Source of the DNA: Thiodiazotropha sp037384425
GTDB lineage: Bacteria > Pseudomonadota > Gammaproteobacteria > Chromatiales > Chromatiaceae
Direction of reading: 5' to 3'
Assembly: GCA_037384425.1 (NCBI GenBank)
Contig: JARROA010000006.1
Span: 55,892 to 119,891, forward strand
Length of the DNA stretch: 64,000 nucleotides
Below the pieces are notes generated by a model. The model was not told where the DNA came from, searched no databases, and was given only the letters and a program-made list of their open reading frames with translations. The translations under genes were made by a program, and so were the position numbers. The first letter of the stretch is position 1; each line of letters begins with the position of its first letter. Below are positions 44,124 to 52,432 of the stretch, one piece after another.

Positions 44124-45259
44124 CACAGCGCCTCCAGGATGGTGGCGATGCCCTGACCTCCACCGATGCACTGGGTGGCCAGACCGAACTGCTTGCCTTC
44201 ACGCTGCAGCAGGGCAGATACCTTGCCGGTGATGCGCGCGCCGGTGGCGCCCAGGGGGTGGCCCAGGGCAATGGCGCCGCCGTCGAGATTGATCTTCTCC
44301 GGGTCCAGTTCCAGATCGCGAATACAGGCGAGGGACTGGCTGGCGAAGGCCTCATTGAGTTCGATGATGTCAAGATCGCCTGCGGTCAATCCTGCCCGCT
44401 GCAGCGCCTTGCGGGTCGCCGCCACCGGACCTATGCCCATGATCTCGGGGGCACAGCCGGCCACGGCGATGCTCTTGATCGCGGCCAGGGGTTTCAGCCC
44501 GTGGGCCTGGGCGTACTCTTCGCTGCAGACCAGGGTGGCGCTGGCGCCGTCGGTCAGCGGCGATGAGCTGCCGGCGGTCACCGAGCCGTCCTGGGCGAAG
44601 GCGGGCTTGAGTCCGGCCAGCCCCTCCGCTGTGGTATCGGGGCGGACACAGCCGTCTCTATCCACCACGCCTCTGCCGGTATTGACGGGGACGATCTCGT
44701 CGCTCAAGCGGCCGGCGGCCTGCGCCTCGGATGCCTTTTTGTGGCTGAGCACCGCGAAGGCCTCCTGCTCGTCGCGGGATAGCTCATACTTTTTAGCCAC
44801 ATTCTCGGCGGTCTCGCCCATACCCATGTAGGCGGCGGGCAGGGTTTGAAACAGCGCAGGATTCGGCATCGGGTTGAAGCCGGTCATGGGTACCCGGGTC
44901 ATCGACTCGACCCCGGCACAGATGAAGACCTCGCCGGCGCCCATCTGGATGGCCCCGGCGGCCATGTGGATCGACTGCATGGAGGAGCCGCAGAAGCGGT
45001 TCACCGTGGTGCCCGCAACAGACTGGGGCAGCCCGGCAATGAAACCGACCAGGCGCGCCATGTTGAAGCCCTGCTCTCCCTCGGGGAAGGCGCAGCCGAG
45101 GATCAGATCCTCGATCTCCTCAGTCGGCACGCCGCTCTTATCGACCAGGGCCTTGACCACCTGCGCCGCCAGATCGTCCGGCCGCATCTTCACCAGTTCG
45201 CCCTTGTTGGCGAAGGTAAAGGGGGAACGCAGATAGTCCGCTATCACGACTCGCTTCAT
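44123..45259 (-). CDS. Acetyl-CoA acyltransferase (thiolase)
   Basis: 378 residues, final step of beta-oxidation. Active-site Cys in VNRFCGSSMQSIHMAAGAI, the His in GGAIALGHPLGATGARI, and the second Cys in TQCIGGGQG. Partner of the multifunctional protein encoded downstream. Starts 56 bp after merR and ends in a one-base overlap with the next gene. The order thiolase, multifunctional protein, dehydrogenase is fadA, fadN, fadE in Bacillus terms, with fadN and fadA swapped. Confidence 0.95.
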   Translation of the reverse strand: MKRVVIADYLRSPFTFANKGELVKMRPDDLAAQVVKALVDKSGVPTEEIEDLILGCAFPEGEQGFNMARLVGFIAGLPQSVAGTTVNRFCGSSMQSIHMAAGAIQMGAGEVFICAGVESMTRVPMTGFNPMPNPALFQTLPAAYMGMGETAENVAKKYELSRDEQEAFAVLSHKKASEAQAAGRLSDEIVPVNTGRGVVDRDGCVRPDTTAEGLAGLKPAFAQDGSVTAGSSSPLTDGASATLVCSEEYAQAHGLKPLAAIKSIAVAGCAPEIMGIGPVAATRKALQRAGLTAGDLDIIELNEAFASQSLACIRDLELDPEKINLDGGAIALGHPLGATGARITGKVSALLQREGKQFGLATQCIGGGQGIATILEAL

Positions 45260-45315
45260 GACCTCTCTCCGAATGGTTGTCTTGGCTGTTAGTTAAGGGT
45301 TCAGTTCCCGGCGGA

Positions 45316-45711
45316 TTACTGCTTCTCATCCGCCTCGATATTGACGAGACACTCCTGGCGCATCTCTTCCAGCTCCAGCAGCGTGGTCTCCAGATCATCG
45401 CGCTGCTGCTCCAGCTCACCCACGCGGCGTTCGATCTTCTCCAGCAGCAGCTTGACCTGCTTCACCTTGGAGGGATCGACCTCGTACATGTCGAGGTACT
45501 CCTTGATGTCCGCCAACGTGAAACCCAGACGCTTGCCACGCAGAATCAGCTGCATGCGGGCACGATCGCGGTGGGTATAGACCCGGGTGGTCCCGGCGCG
45601 CCGGGGCTTGATCAAGCCCTTGGTCTCGTAGAAGCGGATGGCGCGGGGTGTGATCCCCAGCTCTTGCGCCAGTTCGGTCACGCTGTACAGGTCAGTGGAG
45701 GTCTGTTTCAT
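45316..45711 (-). CDS. MerR-family regulator of the beta-oxidation genes (LiuR-like)
   Basis: 131 residues. N-terminal MerR helix-turn-helix (LYSVTELAQELGITPRAIRFYETKGLIKPRRAG) followed by a C-terminal dimerisation helix (PSKVKQVKLLLEKIERRVGELEQQRDDLETTLLEL). No metal-binding cysteine pair. It resembles LiuR-type regulators of fatty or branched-chain acid catabolism, which sense acyl-CoAs. Its own promoter carries the operator TTGACGTATACGTCAA, and the same site recurs upstream of etfB. First gene of the merR-thiolase-hydratase-dehydrogenase operon. Leader of only about 2 nt predicted. Confidence 0.92.
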   Translation of the reverse strand: MKQTSTDLYSVTELAQELGITPRAIRFYETKGLIKPRRAGTTRVYTHRDRARMQLILRGKRLGFTLADIKEYLDMYEVDPSKVKQVKLLLEKIERRVGELEQQRDDLETTLLELEEMRQECLVNIEADEKQ

Positions 45712-45719
45712 GGCAACTC

Positions 45720-45748
45720 ACTATAGGTCTAGTTGACGTATACGTCAA
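45720..45748 (-). promoter_or_regulatory. MerR operator inside the merR promoter
   Basis: On the minus strand: -35 TTGACG (45748-45743), 17-bp spacer, -10 TATAGT (45725-45720). A perfect 16-bp palindrome, TTGACGTATACGTCAA (45733-45748), covers the -35 and part of the spacer, so occupancy would block transcription. The transcript would begin about 2 nt before the ATG at 45711. Confidence 0.75.
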
Positions 45749-45760
45749 CATAAAACCCTA

Positions 45761-46297
45761 TTAGTTATCTTGGTCATCGGGATCGGTCAGGTCCGAGGTC
45801 AGTCGCTGGATCACCGGACCGTCCACACGGAAGGCGTAACAACTGTCCGACATCGCCGCCAGGCCCTCTGGTGTCCAGTTCCCACGGGGCATGCTCTGAA
45901 AGGCCACGGTCGCCATGCCCCGCAACAGGTCGATCAGGTGGCGGCAGCCGCCGGTGCCGGCGAACCGCTCGCTCAACAGGGCATTCCACCCTTTGCCCAT
46001 ACGGGTTCCCCGAAGGGCTTCGAAGCGGTGCATCACCTCGGGGCAGATTTCGAACGGGGTACTGTCCATGCGTACGTGGATATCCCGGATCAACAGGTCG
46101 GGTCCGAGCAGGACGCGGATGGTCATGTCATGCACCGGTTCTCCCGCCGGCAGGGGTCGATCGAAACCGACGTGGGAGTCATAGGCCTTGGTGTCGATGA
46201 GTCGGCTTTCAATCTCCAGCGCCCCGTCCTGGTGGAGCCAGGTCTGGTGTTCGATCGCACGCCGGTGCATCGCTCTGGGTGCTTCGGATTCGCTCAT
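45761..46297 (-). CDS. DUF2889 family protein
   Basis: 178 residues, soluble. It begins RRAIEHQTWLHQDGALEIESRLIDTKAY and has GGCRHLIDLLRGMATVAFQSMPRG, the DUF2889 core with a Cys-Arg-His pattern. No known activity. It starts 6 bp after ETF:QO on the same strand and so ends the etfB-etfA-ETF:QO-DUF2889 operon; its stop is 12 bp from the operator of the next operon. Confidence 0.85.
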   Translation of the reverse strand: MSESEAPRAMHRRAIEHQTWLHQDGALEIESRLIDTKAYDSHVGFDRPLPAGEPVHDMTIRVLLGPDLLIRDIHVRMDSTPFEICPEVMHRFEALRGTRMGKGWNALLSERFAGTGGCRHLIDLLRGMATVAFQSMPRGNWTPEGLAAMSDSCYAFRVDGPVIQRLTSDLTDPDDQDN

Positions 46298-46303
46298 GGA
46301 TAG

Positions 46304-47962
46304 TCACATGTTGGGGTAGTTGGGACCGCCGCCGCCCTCCGGAGGACGCCAGACGATGTTTTGAGAAGGGTCTTTGATATCGCAGGTCTTGCAGTGAAGG
46401 CAGTTCGTCGCGTTGATCTGCAACCTGGGCTCATTGTTGGCGCCATCACGTACGATCTCGTAGACGCCGGCCGGACAGTAACGCTGCTCGGGAGAATCGA
46501 AACGGACCAGATTCACGGCAATGGCCAACTGTGGCAGGCGCAGCGTCAGATGGCAGGGCTGATCCTCCTCATGGCCGGTGTTGGAGACAAACACGGAGGA
46601 GAGCCGATCGAAGCTGATCACCCCGTCGGGTTTGGGATACTCGAGCGGTCGGTACTCGGCCGCCGGTTGCAGGGTCTCATAGTCCGGCTTGCGGTCATGC
46701 AGGGTGAAGGGCAACTTGCCACGGAAGAGATTCTGATCGATGAAGTTGAAGCCGCCCCCCAGGGTCAACCCGAAGCGATGCAGGGCGGGACCGAAGTTAC
46801 GCCCGCGGTGGAGTTCATCGAAGAGCCAGGATTCTTGAAAGGCATCCGCGTATCCCTTCAGATCGTCCGCTTGCGGCGCCTCGCCGTGCAGGGCCCCGAA
46901 CACGGTCTCCGCTGCGATCATGCCCGATTTCATGGCCGTGTGTGCACCCTTGATCTTGGCGAAATTTAGGGTGCCCGCATCGCAACCCAGCAGCAGCCCG
47001 CCGGGAAAGTGCTGACGGGGCAGGGCGTTCAAACCGCCTTTGGTGATGGCCCGGGCGCCGTAACTCAGGCGCTTTCCCCCCTCCAGGTAGTGCATGATCT
47101 CCGGATGGTGCTTGAAGCGTTGAAACTCTTCGAAAGGCGAGAGGTGTGGGTTGGCGTAGTTGAGGTCGACGATGAGACCGAGCGCCACCTGTCCGTCTGC
47201 CGCGTGGTAGAGAAAAGAGCCACCATTGGCACCACCCTCGGACAGCGGCCAGCCGGCGCCGTGCAGCACCAGGCCGGGCTGGTGCCTGTCCGGCTCGATC
47301 TGCCACAGTTCCTTGATACCGAGTGCGTAGTGCTGGGGATCGCAGCCCTCATCCAAGCGAAAACGCTCGATCAGCTCCCTGCCGAGATGACCTCGGCAGC
47401 CTTCGGCGAAGAGGGTGTAGCGCCCGCGCAGTTCCATGCCGGGCTCGAATCCCGGTCTCTCCTCACCCTGCCGGTCACGACCCATATCGCCGGTGACCAC
47501 GCCTTCGATACGGCCTGACTCATCGAGCAACAGGTCAGCAGCCGGATAGCCGGGGAAGATATCGACCCCGACGGCTTCCGCCTGCTCGCCCAGCCAGCGA
47601 CAGAGGTTGCCCAGGCTGACCACGTAGTTGCCCCGATTGTGCATGGTCCGGGGAGTCATGGGTGAGGGCATCTTCAGCGCACGCTGTGCGCTGGTGAAGA
47701 GCAGCACGCGGTCCTCAGTCACCGGTGTATCCAGGGGCGCCCCCCGCTCCCGCCAGTCCGGCAGCAACTCATCCAGCGCGCGGCTTTCGAACACCGCGCC
47801 GGAGAGGATGTGCGCACCGATTTCAGAGCCCTTCTCCAACAGACAGACGGAGAGCTCCTGTTGCCGCTCCTGTGCCAACTGTCGCAATCGGATCGCCGCC
47901 GAGAGACCGGCCGGGCCGGCGCCAACGATGACCACATCGAACTCCATGCTTTCCCGTTCCAT
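46304..47962 (-). CDS. Electron transfer flavoprotein-ubiquinone oxidoreductase
   Basis: 552 residues from the ATG at 47962, preceded by GGGAG; the frame itself opens at 47998. FAD-binding VVIVGAGPAGLSAAIRLRQL at the start, and a C-terminal [4Fe-4S] site: CPAGVYEI, NATNCLHCKTCDIKDPSQNIVWRPPEGGGGPNY. It takes electrons from reduced ETF to ubiquinone at the inner membrane, connecting acyl-CoA dehydrogenase to respiration. In the same operon as etfA and etfB. Confidence 0.96.
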   Translation of the reverse strand: MERESMEFDVVIVGAGPAGLSAAIRLRQLAQERQQELSVCLLEKGSEIGAHILSGAVFESRALDELLPDWRERGAPLDTPVTEDRVLLFTSAQRALKMPSPMTPRTMHNRGNYVVSLGNLCRWLGEQAEAVGVDIFPGYPAADLLLDESGRIEGVVTGDMGRDRQGEERPGFEPGMELRGRYTLFAEGCRGHLGRELIERFRLDEGCDPQHYALGIKELWQIEPDRHQPGLVLHGAGWPLSEGGANGGSFLYHAADGQVALGLIVDLNYANPHLSPFEEFQRFKHHPEIMHYLEGGKRLSYGARAITKGGLNALPRQHFPGGLLLGCDAGTLNFAKIKGAHTAMKSGMIAAETVFGALHGEAPQADDLKGYADAFQESWLFDELHRGRNFGPALHRFGLTLGGGFNFIDQNLFRGKLPFTLHDRKPDYETLQPAAEYRPLEYPKPDGVISFDRLSSVFVSNTGHEEDQPCHLTLRLPQLAIAVNLVRFDSPEQRYCPAGVYEIVRDGANNEPRLQINATNCLHCKTCDIKDPSQNIVWRPPEGGGGPNYPNM

Positions 47963-48030
47963 CAGCTTGCTCCCGTCACTCAGCCCTTTCGACGACAACG
48001 GCGCGGCTTACCGCACCGGTCTCTCACACA

Positions 48031-48960
48031 TCAATCGAGGCTGGCAGTCAGTTCCGGCAGCGTCTCGAACAGATCGGCCACCAGACCATAGTCGGCCACC
48101 TCGAAGATGGGTGCATCCTCATCCTTGTTAATGGCCACAATCACCTTGCTGTCCTTCATACCCGCCAGATGCTGTATGGCACCGGAAATACCGATGGCGA
48201 AGTAGATCTCCGGGGCCACGATCTTGCCGGTCTGCCCCACCTGATAGTCGTTGGGCACGAATTCGGCGTCGACCGCGGCACGCGAGGCGCCGACGGCACC
48301 GCCCAGCTTGTCGGCCAGCTGCTCGAGGAGGCTGAAATTCTCCTTGCTGCCCACCCCGCGTCCGCCGGAGACCACCACGCGCGCTGCGGTCAGTTCGGGT
48401 CTATCCGATTGGGTCAACGTACGGCTGACAAAGCGAGAGAGGCTTGCGCCGGGTTCAAAGGTCATCACTTCCACCGCCGCGCTGTCACCTGAGGGCGCAG
48501 CCGCTTCGAAAGCGGTGCCGCGCACCGTGATCACCTTTATCGGATCGAGACTGCGCACGGTGGCAATGGCATTGCCCGCGTAGATGGGGCGCTTGAAGGT
48601 GTCGGCGTCGATCACTTCGATGATCTCCGACAGCTGAGCCACATCGAGCAACGCCGCCACCCTGGGCATCAGATTCTTGCCGAAGGTGGTGGCCGGGGCC
48701 AGCAGGTGAGTGTACTCCTTGCCGATACCGGCAATGAGGTCGGCCAGTGGTTCCGCCAGGCCATGACCGTATCGCGCATCGTCGCACAGGAGCACCCGTT
48801 CGACGCCCGCCAATGCGGCAGCCTCGTCGGCTACCCCGCGACAGTCTTCGCCAGCCACCAGGATGATCACGCCACCCAGCTCCGCCGCTGCTGTCAGGGT
48901 GTTACGCGTGGCGGCAGCCAGCTCCACGTTGTTGTGTTCAGCAATTACCAGAACGCTCAT
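48031..48960 (-). CDS. etfA: Electron transfer flavoprotein, alpha subunit
   Basis: 309 residues, standard length. N-terminal domain begins MSVLVIAEHNNVELAAATRNTL; the C-terminal FAD-binding part has VVSGGRGVGSKENFSLLEQLADKLGGAVGASRAAVDAEFVP, VGQTGKIVAPEIYFAIGISGAIQHLAGM and AINKDEDAPIFEVADYGLV. Forms the ETF heterodimer with EtfB. The ATG overlaps the etfB stop by one base (TGATG). Confidence 0.97.
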   Translation of the reverse strand: MSVLVIAEHNNVELAAATRNTLTAAAELGGVIILVAGEDCRGVADEAAALAGVERVLLCDDARYGHGLAEPLADLIAGIGKEYTHLLAPATTFGKNLMPRVAALLDVAQLSEIIEVIDADTFKRPIYAGNAIATVRSLDPIKVITVRGTAFEAAAPSGDSAAVEVMTFEPGASLSRFVSRTLTQSDRPELTAARVVVSGGRGVGSKENFSLLEQLADKLGGAVGASRAAVDAEFVPNDYQVGQTGKIVAPEIYFAIGISGAIQHLAGMKDSKVIVAINKDEDAPIFEVADYGLVADLFETLPELTASLD

Positions 48961-49709
48961 CAGATCACCCTCGCTTCGTTGCGCAGTCTCTCAACCAACT
49001 CGGCCACATCGGCCACCTTGATTCCACCGCTGCGACGGGGGGGCTCTTCCACCTTAAGGAGTTCCAACCGGGGTGTGATATCGACTTCCAGTTCCTCCGG
49101 GGTCACGACTTCGAGCGGCTTCTTCTTCGCTTTCATGATATTGGGTAGTTTGACGTAGCGTGGTTCGTTGAGACGCAGGTCTGCGGTCACCACGGCCGGC
49201 AGGGAGAGGGTGAGCGCCTCCAGGCCGCCATCGATTTCTCGGGTGACCTCAATCTCCTCAACTTTAACTTCCAGCTTGGAGACGAAGGTCCCTTGCCCCC
49301 AGCCGAGCAGTGCGGCCAGCATCTGCCCGGTCTGGTTGTTGTCGTCATCGATCGCCTGCTTGCCCATGATCACCAGGTCGGGCTGCTCCCGGCGCACCAC
49401 CTCGGCCAGCAGTTTGGCTACCGTCAGCGGTTGCAGCTCGGTTTCGGTCTCCACCAGAAGCGCCCGGTCCGCACCCATGGCCAGTGCGGTACGCAGGGTC
49501 TCCTGACAGGCCTTGACCCCAAGGGATACCGCGACAGCCTCGTCAGCATTGCCCGACTCCCTCAGCCGCACCGCCTCTTCCACAGCGATCTCATCGAAGG
49601 GGTTCATGGCCATTTTCAGATTGGCCGTTTCGACGCCACTGCCATCCGCTTTGACGCCTATTTTCACGGCAGCGTCGACTACCCGCTTCACACATACAAG
49701 TATCTTCAT
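48960..49709 (-). CDS. etfB: Electron transfer flavoprotein, beta subunit
   Basis: 249 residues from the ATG at 49709 (MKILVCVKRVVDAAVKI); a TTG 9 bp upstream opens the frame. MNPFDEIAVEEAVRLRE and MGKQAIDDDNNQTGQMLAALLGW are the AMP-binding and core motifs. First gene of the etf operon. The shared MerR palindrome lies 258 bp upstream at 49967-49982, leaving a long untranslated leader or a promoter nearer the gene. Confidence 0.97.
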   Translation of the reverse strand: MKILVCVKRVVDAAVKIGVKADGSGVETANLKMAMNPFDEIAVEEAVRLRESGNADEAVAVSLGVKACQETLRTALAMGADRALLVETETELQPLTVAKLLAEVVRREQPDLVIMGKQAIDDDNNQTGQMLAALLGWGQGTFVSKLEVKVEEIEVTREIDGGLEALTLSLPAVVTADLRLNEPRYVKLPNIMKAKKKPLEVVTPEELEVDITPRLELLKVEEPPRRSGGIKVADVAELVERLRNEARVI

Positions 49710-49966
49710 TGCGTTCAACCTCGCTAAACATCCTCACCGGTCGCATTCGCTCAATGCGGACAAGGGGGTAAGGACACCTGCCTGACCGCGGCAACGAACC
49801 ATTGCGCGTCTTTCGCGCGCCAGACTCTGGACCATCGTTTTTCAGACAAACGACTTCACGTGACGCAGAGCCTTCGTGGGCACAGCAACCTGTGGATCAT
49901 TCCTGAGATCAACCCATTGAACAGCCACCGAGAGTGCCAACCCCGCATATCCAAAAGGTAACATAT

Positions 49967-49982
49967 ATGACGTATACGTCAA
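49967..49982. promoter_or_regulatory. Second MerR operator, upstream of etfB
   Basis: ATGACGTATACGTCAA differs from the operator in the merR promoter (45733-45748) only in the first base. It ties the etf operon to the beta-oxidation operon. I could not fix a convincing -10 for this copy. Confidence 0.7.
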
Positions 49983-50597
49983 CTTAATTGAAAACAATAC
50001 CACTGCATCTAACACAGTTTTCACTCGATAGAGCTCACTATGCTCTCATATCATACTGTTATTAAAGGAATAATATCTCAGAATAGGACTTAATGGCCTG
50101 TCAACAGGTTGGGGCGGACGGGTCCCAAAAAACGCTATATCTGACTTAGATAGCGACCAGCCCTTGTCTCGATCAGGCTGAGAACCTCTGCACTATTGAT
50201 CGTTTGTACGAGGGTTAATCGCTACATCGCCGACAACCAATCCAAAGAGGTCCCAAGCCAGGCCGGCCGGAGCAGCACCGCATAGGTGTTGCTCGGTTTA
50301 GGATTCACTAGCAATGCTGGGGTCTGAATCTCAGAGCTACGATGCCATACGAGCGGTATCAGCGATCGAATCGATCGCTTTGAAAGGTAGCCGATTGCAC
50401 CAGACGGCGCTGAAGTACATCGGAGAGATGGCGTCGTAAGGATTTGGATGTCCGTACACGTAACTGCACGCTACATAGCGAATCTTTAGATAGAGAAATA
50501 GATTTGCTTGAAATGAGACAGTGTTGATTTACCCAAATCGCCCCTAACCCTGACAGAGTTAATTGTCATTGATCACAACAACAATCAATCTAGCGCT
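49983..50597. other. Long intergenic region between etfB operator and glmS
   Basis: About 600 bp without a recognisable gene, lower in GC than its surroundings. It contains a perfect 9-1-9 inverted repeat (50361-50379, AGCGATCGA-A-TCGATCGCT), a weaker hairpin around 50134-50157, and one short frame (50314-50439). The mixed composition looks like decayed sequence, but no transposase remnant could be recognised. Confidence 0.5.
50314..50439 (+). CDS. Possible 41-residue ORF, unrecognised
   Basis: ATG to TAA, encoding MLGSESQSYDAIRAVSAIES and then ALKGSRLHQTALKYIGEMAS. The amphipathic look is protein-like, but there is no ribosome-binding site and no family I can name. It may be the tail of a decayed gene or chance. 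It spans the inverted repeat at 50361-50379. Confidence 0.2.
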   Translation: MLGSESQSYDAIRAVSAIESIALKGSRLHQTALKYIGEMAS

Positions 50598-52424
50598 TTA
50601 CTCAACCGTCACAGACTTGGCCAGATTACGCGGCTGGTCTACATCCGTTCCCTTCAACACGGCCACATGATAGGCGAGCAGCTGCAGAGGTATGCTGTAT
50701 ACGATTGGCGCCGTCGAGGGGTAGATATCGGACAGGGTCAGGTTCTGATAGTTGTCCAGCTCGATGTTCACCCGTTGGTCGCTGAAGAGAAACAGCTCGC
50801 CACCACGGGCACGCACTTCCTGCAGATTCGACAGCACCTTCTCCAGCAGCGGGTCGTCGGGTAGGGCGCAGACCACCGGCATCTCCGCGTCCACCAGGGC
50901 CAGCGGTCCGTGCTTCAATTCACCGGCCGGATAGGCCTCGGCGTGAATATAGGAGATCTCCTTGAGCTTGAGTGCCCCCTCCATGGCGATCGGGTAGAAA
51001 CAGCCTCGACCCAGAAACAGGGCGTGATGACGCTCGGCAAAGGCGTTGGCCATCGATTGAATGGCGTCGCTCAACTCCAGCACCACTTCGACCTGCCTCG
51101 GAACCGCGTGGAGTTCATTCACCAGCCGCTGCTCGTCCTCGGAACTTAAGCCCAGACGCTTGGCCAGCGCAATGGTCAACAGGCGCAGGGCGACCAGCTG
51201 GGTGGTGAAGGCCTTGGTGGAAGCGACCCCGATCTCGGGCCCGGCGCGGGTCATCAGGGCCACGTTCGACTCGCGCACCAGTGAACTCTCTGGCACGTTA
51301 CAGATGCAGAGGCTGCCGATGTAGCCCTTCTCATTGGCCGCCCGCAGAGCCGCCAGGGTATCGGCCGTCTCGCCCGACTGGGAGATGGTGAGGAATAGGG
51401 TATCCGGCGCCACCACGACCTTGCGGTAGCGGTATTCGCTGGCCACCTCGACATTGCAGGGGATGCCGATCTCTTCGAGCCAGTACTTGGCCACCAGCCC
51501 CGCGTGATAGCTGGTGCCACAGGCCACGATCTGGATCTGTCGCGTCTTGTCGAATAGGGCCTTGGCCTCGTGACCGAAACTCTCTTCCATCAGACGGCCC
51601 TTGTAGATCCGACCCTCCAGCGTCTCGGCGATGACCGACGGCTGCTCGAAGATCTCCTTCAGCATATAGTGGCGATAGGGACCTTTGTCGACACTGTCGG
51701 CATTGAGTTTCGAACGCTTCTCGGGTCGGGTGACTTGAGTGCCGGTTCTGTCATAGACAGTGACCTGCTGACGGGTGATCTCCGCCACGTCACCCTCTTC
51801 GAGAAACAGAAAACGCTGCGTCACCGGCAACAGCGCGGCCACGTCGGAGGCGATGAAGTTCTCGCCATCGCCGAGGCCGACCACCAGCGGGCTGCCCTCA
51901 CGGGTAACGATAATGCGATCGGACTCTTCCGGACAGGCGACCGCCATGGCATAGGCCCCTGTCATCTCCTTCGAGGCCTGCTTCACGGCTTCGAAAATAT
52001 CCAGACCCGCTTCCAGTTTGCTCGCCAGCAGATGGGCGATCACTTCCGTATCGGTTTCGGAGGTGAAGACATAGCCGAGGGCTTCGAGTTTTCTTCTCAG
52101 TTCGCTGTGGTTCTCGATGATCCCGTTGTGGACCACCGCGACGCGCTCCCCGCTCATGTGGGGATGGGCGTTCAACTCGGAGGGGCGTCCGTGCGTCGCC
52201 CAGCGAGTATGGGCGATTCCCAGCAGACCTGCCGCGCCGGTCTGGTTCACGATGTCGCTGAGATTGGAAACCTTGCCAATGGTGCGGAAACGCTGAAGAT
52301 GACCGGAAAGTTCCCGCACGGCCAGGCCGGCCGAATCGTAACCCCGATACTCCAATCGTCTCAGCCCCTCCATCAGGATGGGGACTACATCTCGTTCCGC
52401 GATACCGCCGACAATGCCGCACAT
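50598..52424 (-). CDS. glmS: Glutamine-fructose-6-phosphate aminotransferase (isomerizing)
   Basis: 608 residues. N-terminal glutaminase domain begins with the catalytic cysteine after Met (MCGIVGGIAERDVVPILMEGLRRLEYRGYDSAG). Two SIS domains follow, with VACGTSYHAGLVAKYWLE and LTISQSGETADTLAAL, and the C-terminus ends LAKSVTVE. Makes glucosamine-6-phosphate for peptidoglycan and LPS. It lies 8 bp after glmU, so both are cotranscribed. I saw no GlmS ribozyme, which is a Gram-positive feature. Confidence 0.97.
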   Translation of the reverse strand: MCGIVGGIAERDVVPILMEGLRRLEYRGYDSAGLAVRELSGHLQRFRTIGKVSNLSDIVNQTGAAGLLGIAHTRWATHGRPSELNAHPHMSGERVAVVHNGIIENHSELRRKLEALGYVFTSETDTEVIAHLLASKLEAGLDIFEAVKQASKEMTGAYAMAVACPEESDRIIVTREGSPLVVGLGDGENFIASDVAALLPVTQRFLFLEEGDVAEITRQQVTVYDRTGTQVTRPEKRSKLNADSVDKGPYRHYMLKEIFEQPSVIAETLEGRIYKGRLMEESFGHEAKALFDKTRQIQIVACGTSYHAGLVAKYWLEEIGIPCNVEVASEYRYRKVVVAPDTLFLTISQSGETADTLAALRAANEKGYIGSLCICNVPESSLVRESNVALMTRAGPEIGVASTKAFTTQLVALRLLTIALAKRLGLSSEDEQRLVNELHAVPRQVEVVLELSDAIQSMANAFAERHHALFLGRGCFYPIAMEGALKLKEISYIHAEAYPAGELKHGPLALVDAEMPVVCALPDDPLLEKVLSNLQEVRARGGELFLFSDQRVNIELDNYQNLTLSDIYPSTAPIVYSIPLQLLAYHVAVLKGTDVDQPRNLAKSVTVE

Positions 52425-52432
52425 ATGCTTAC

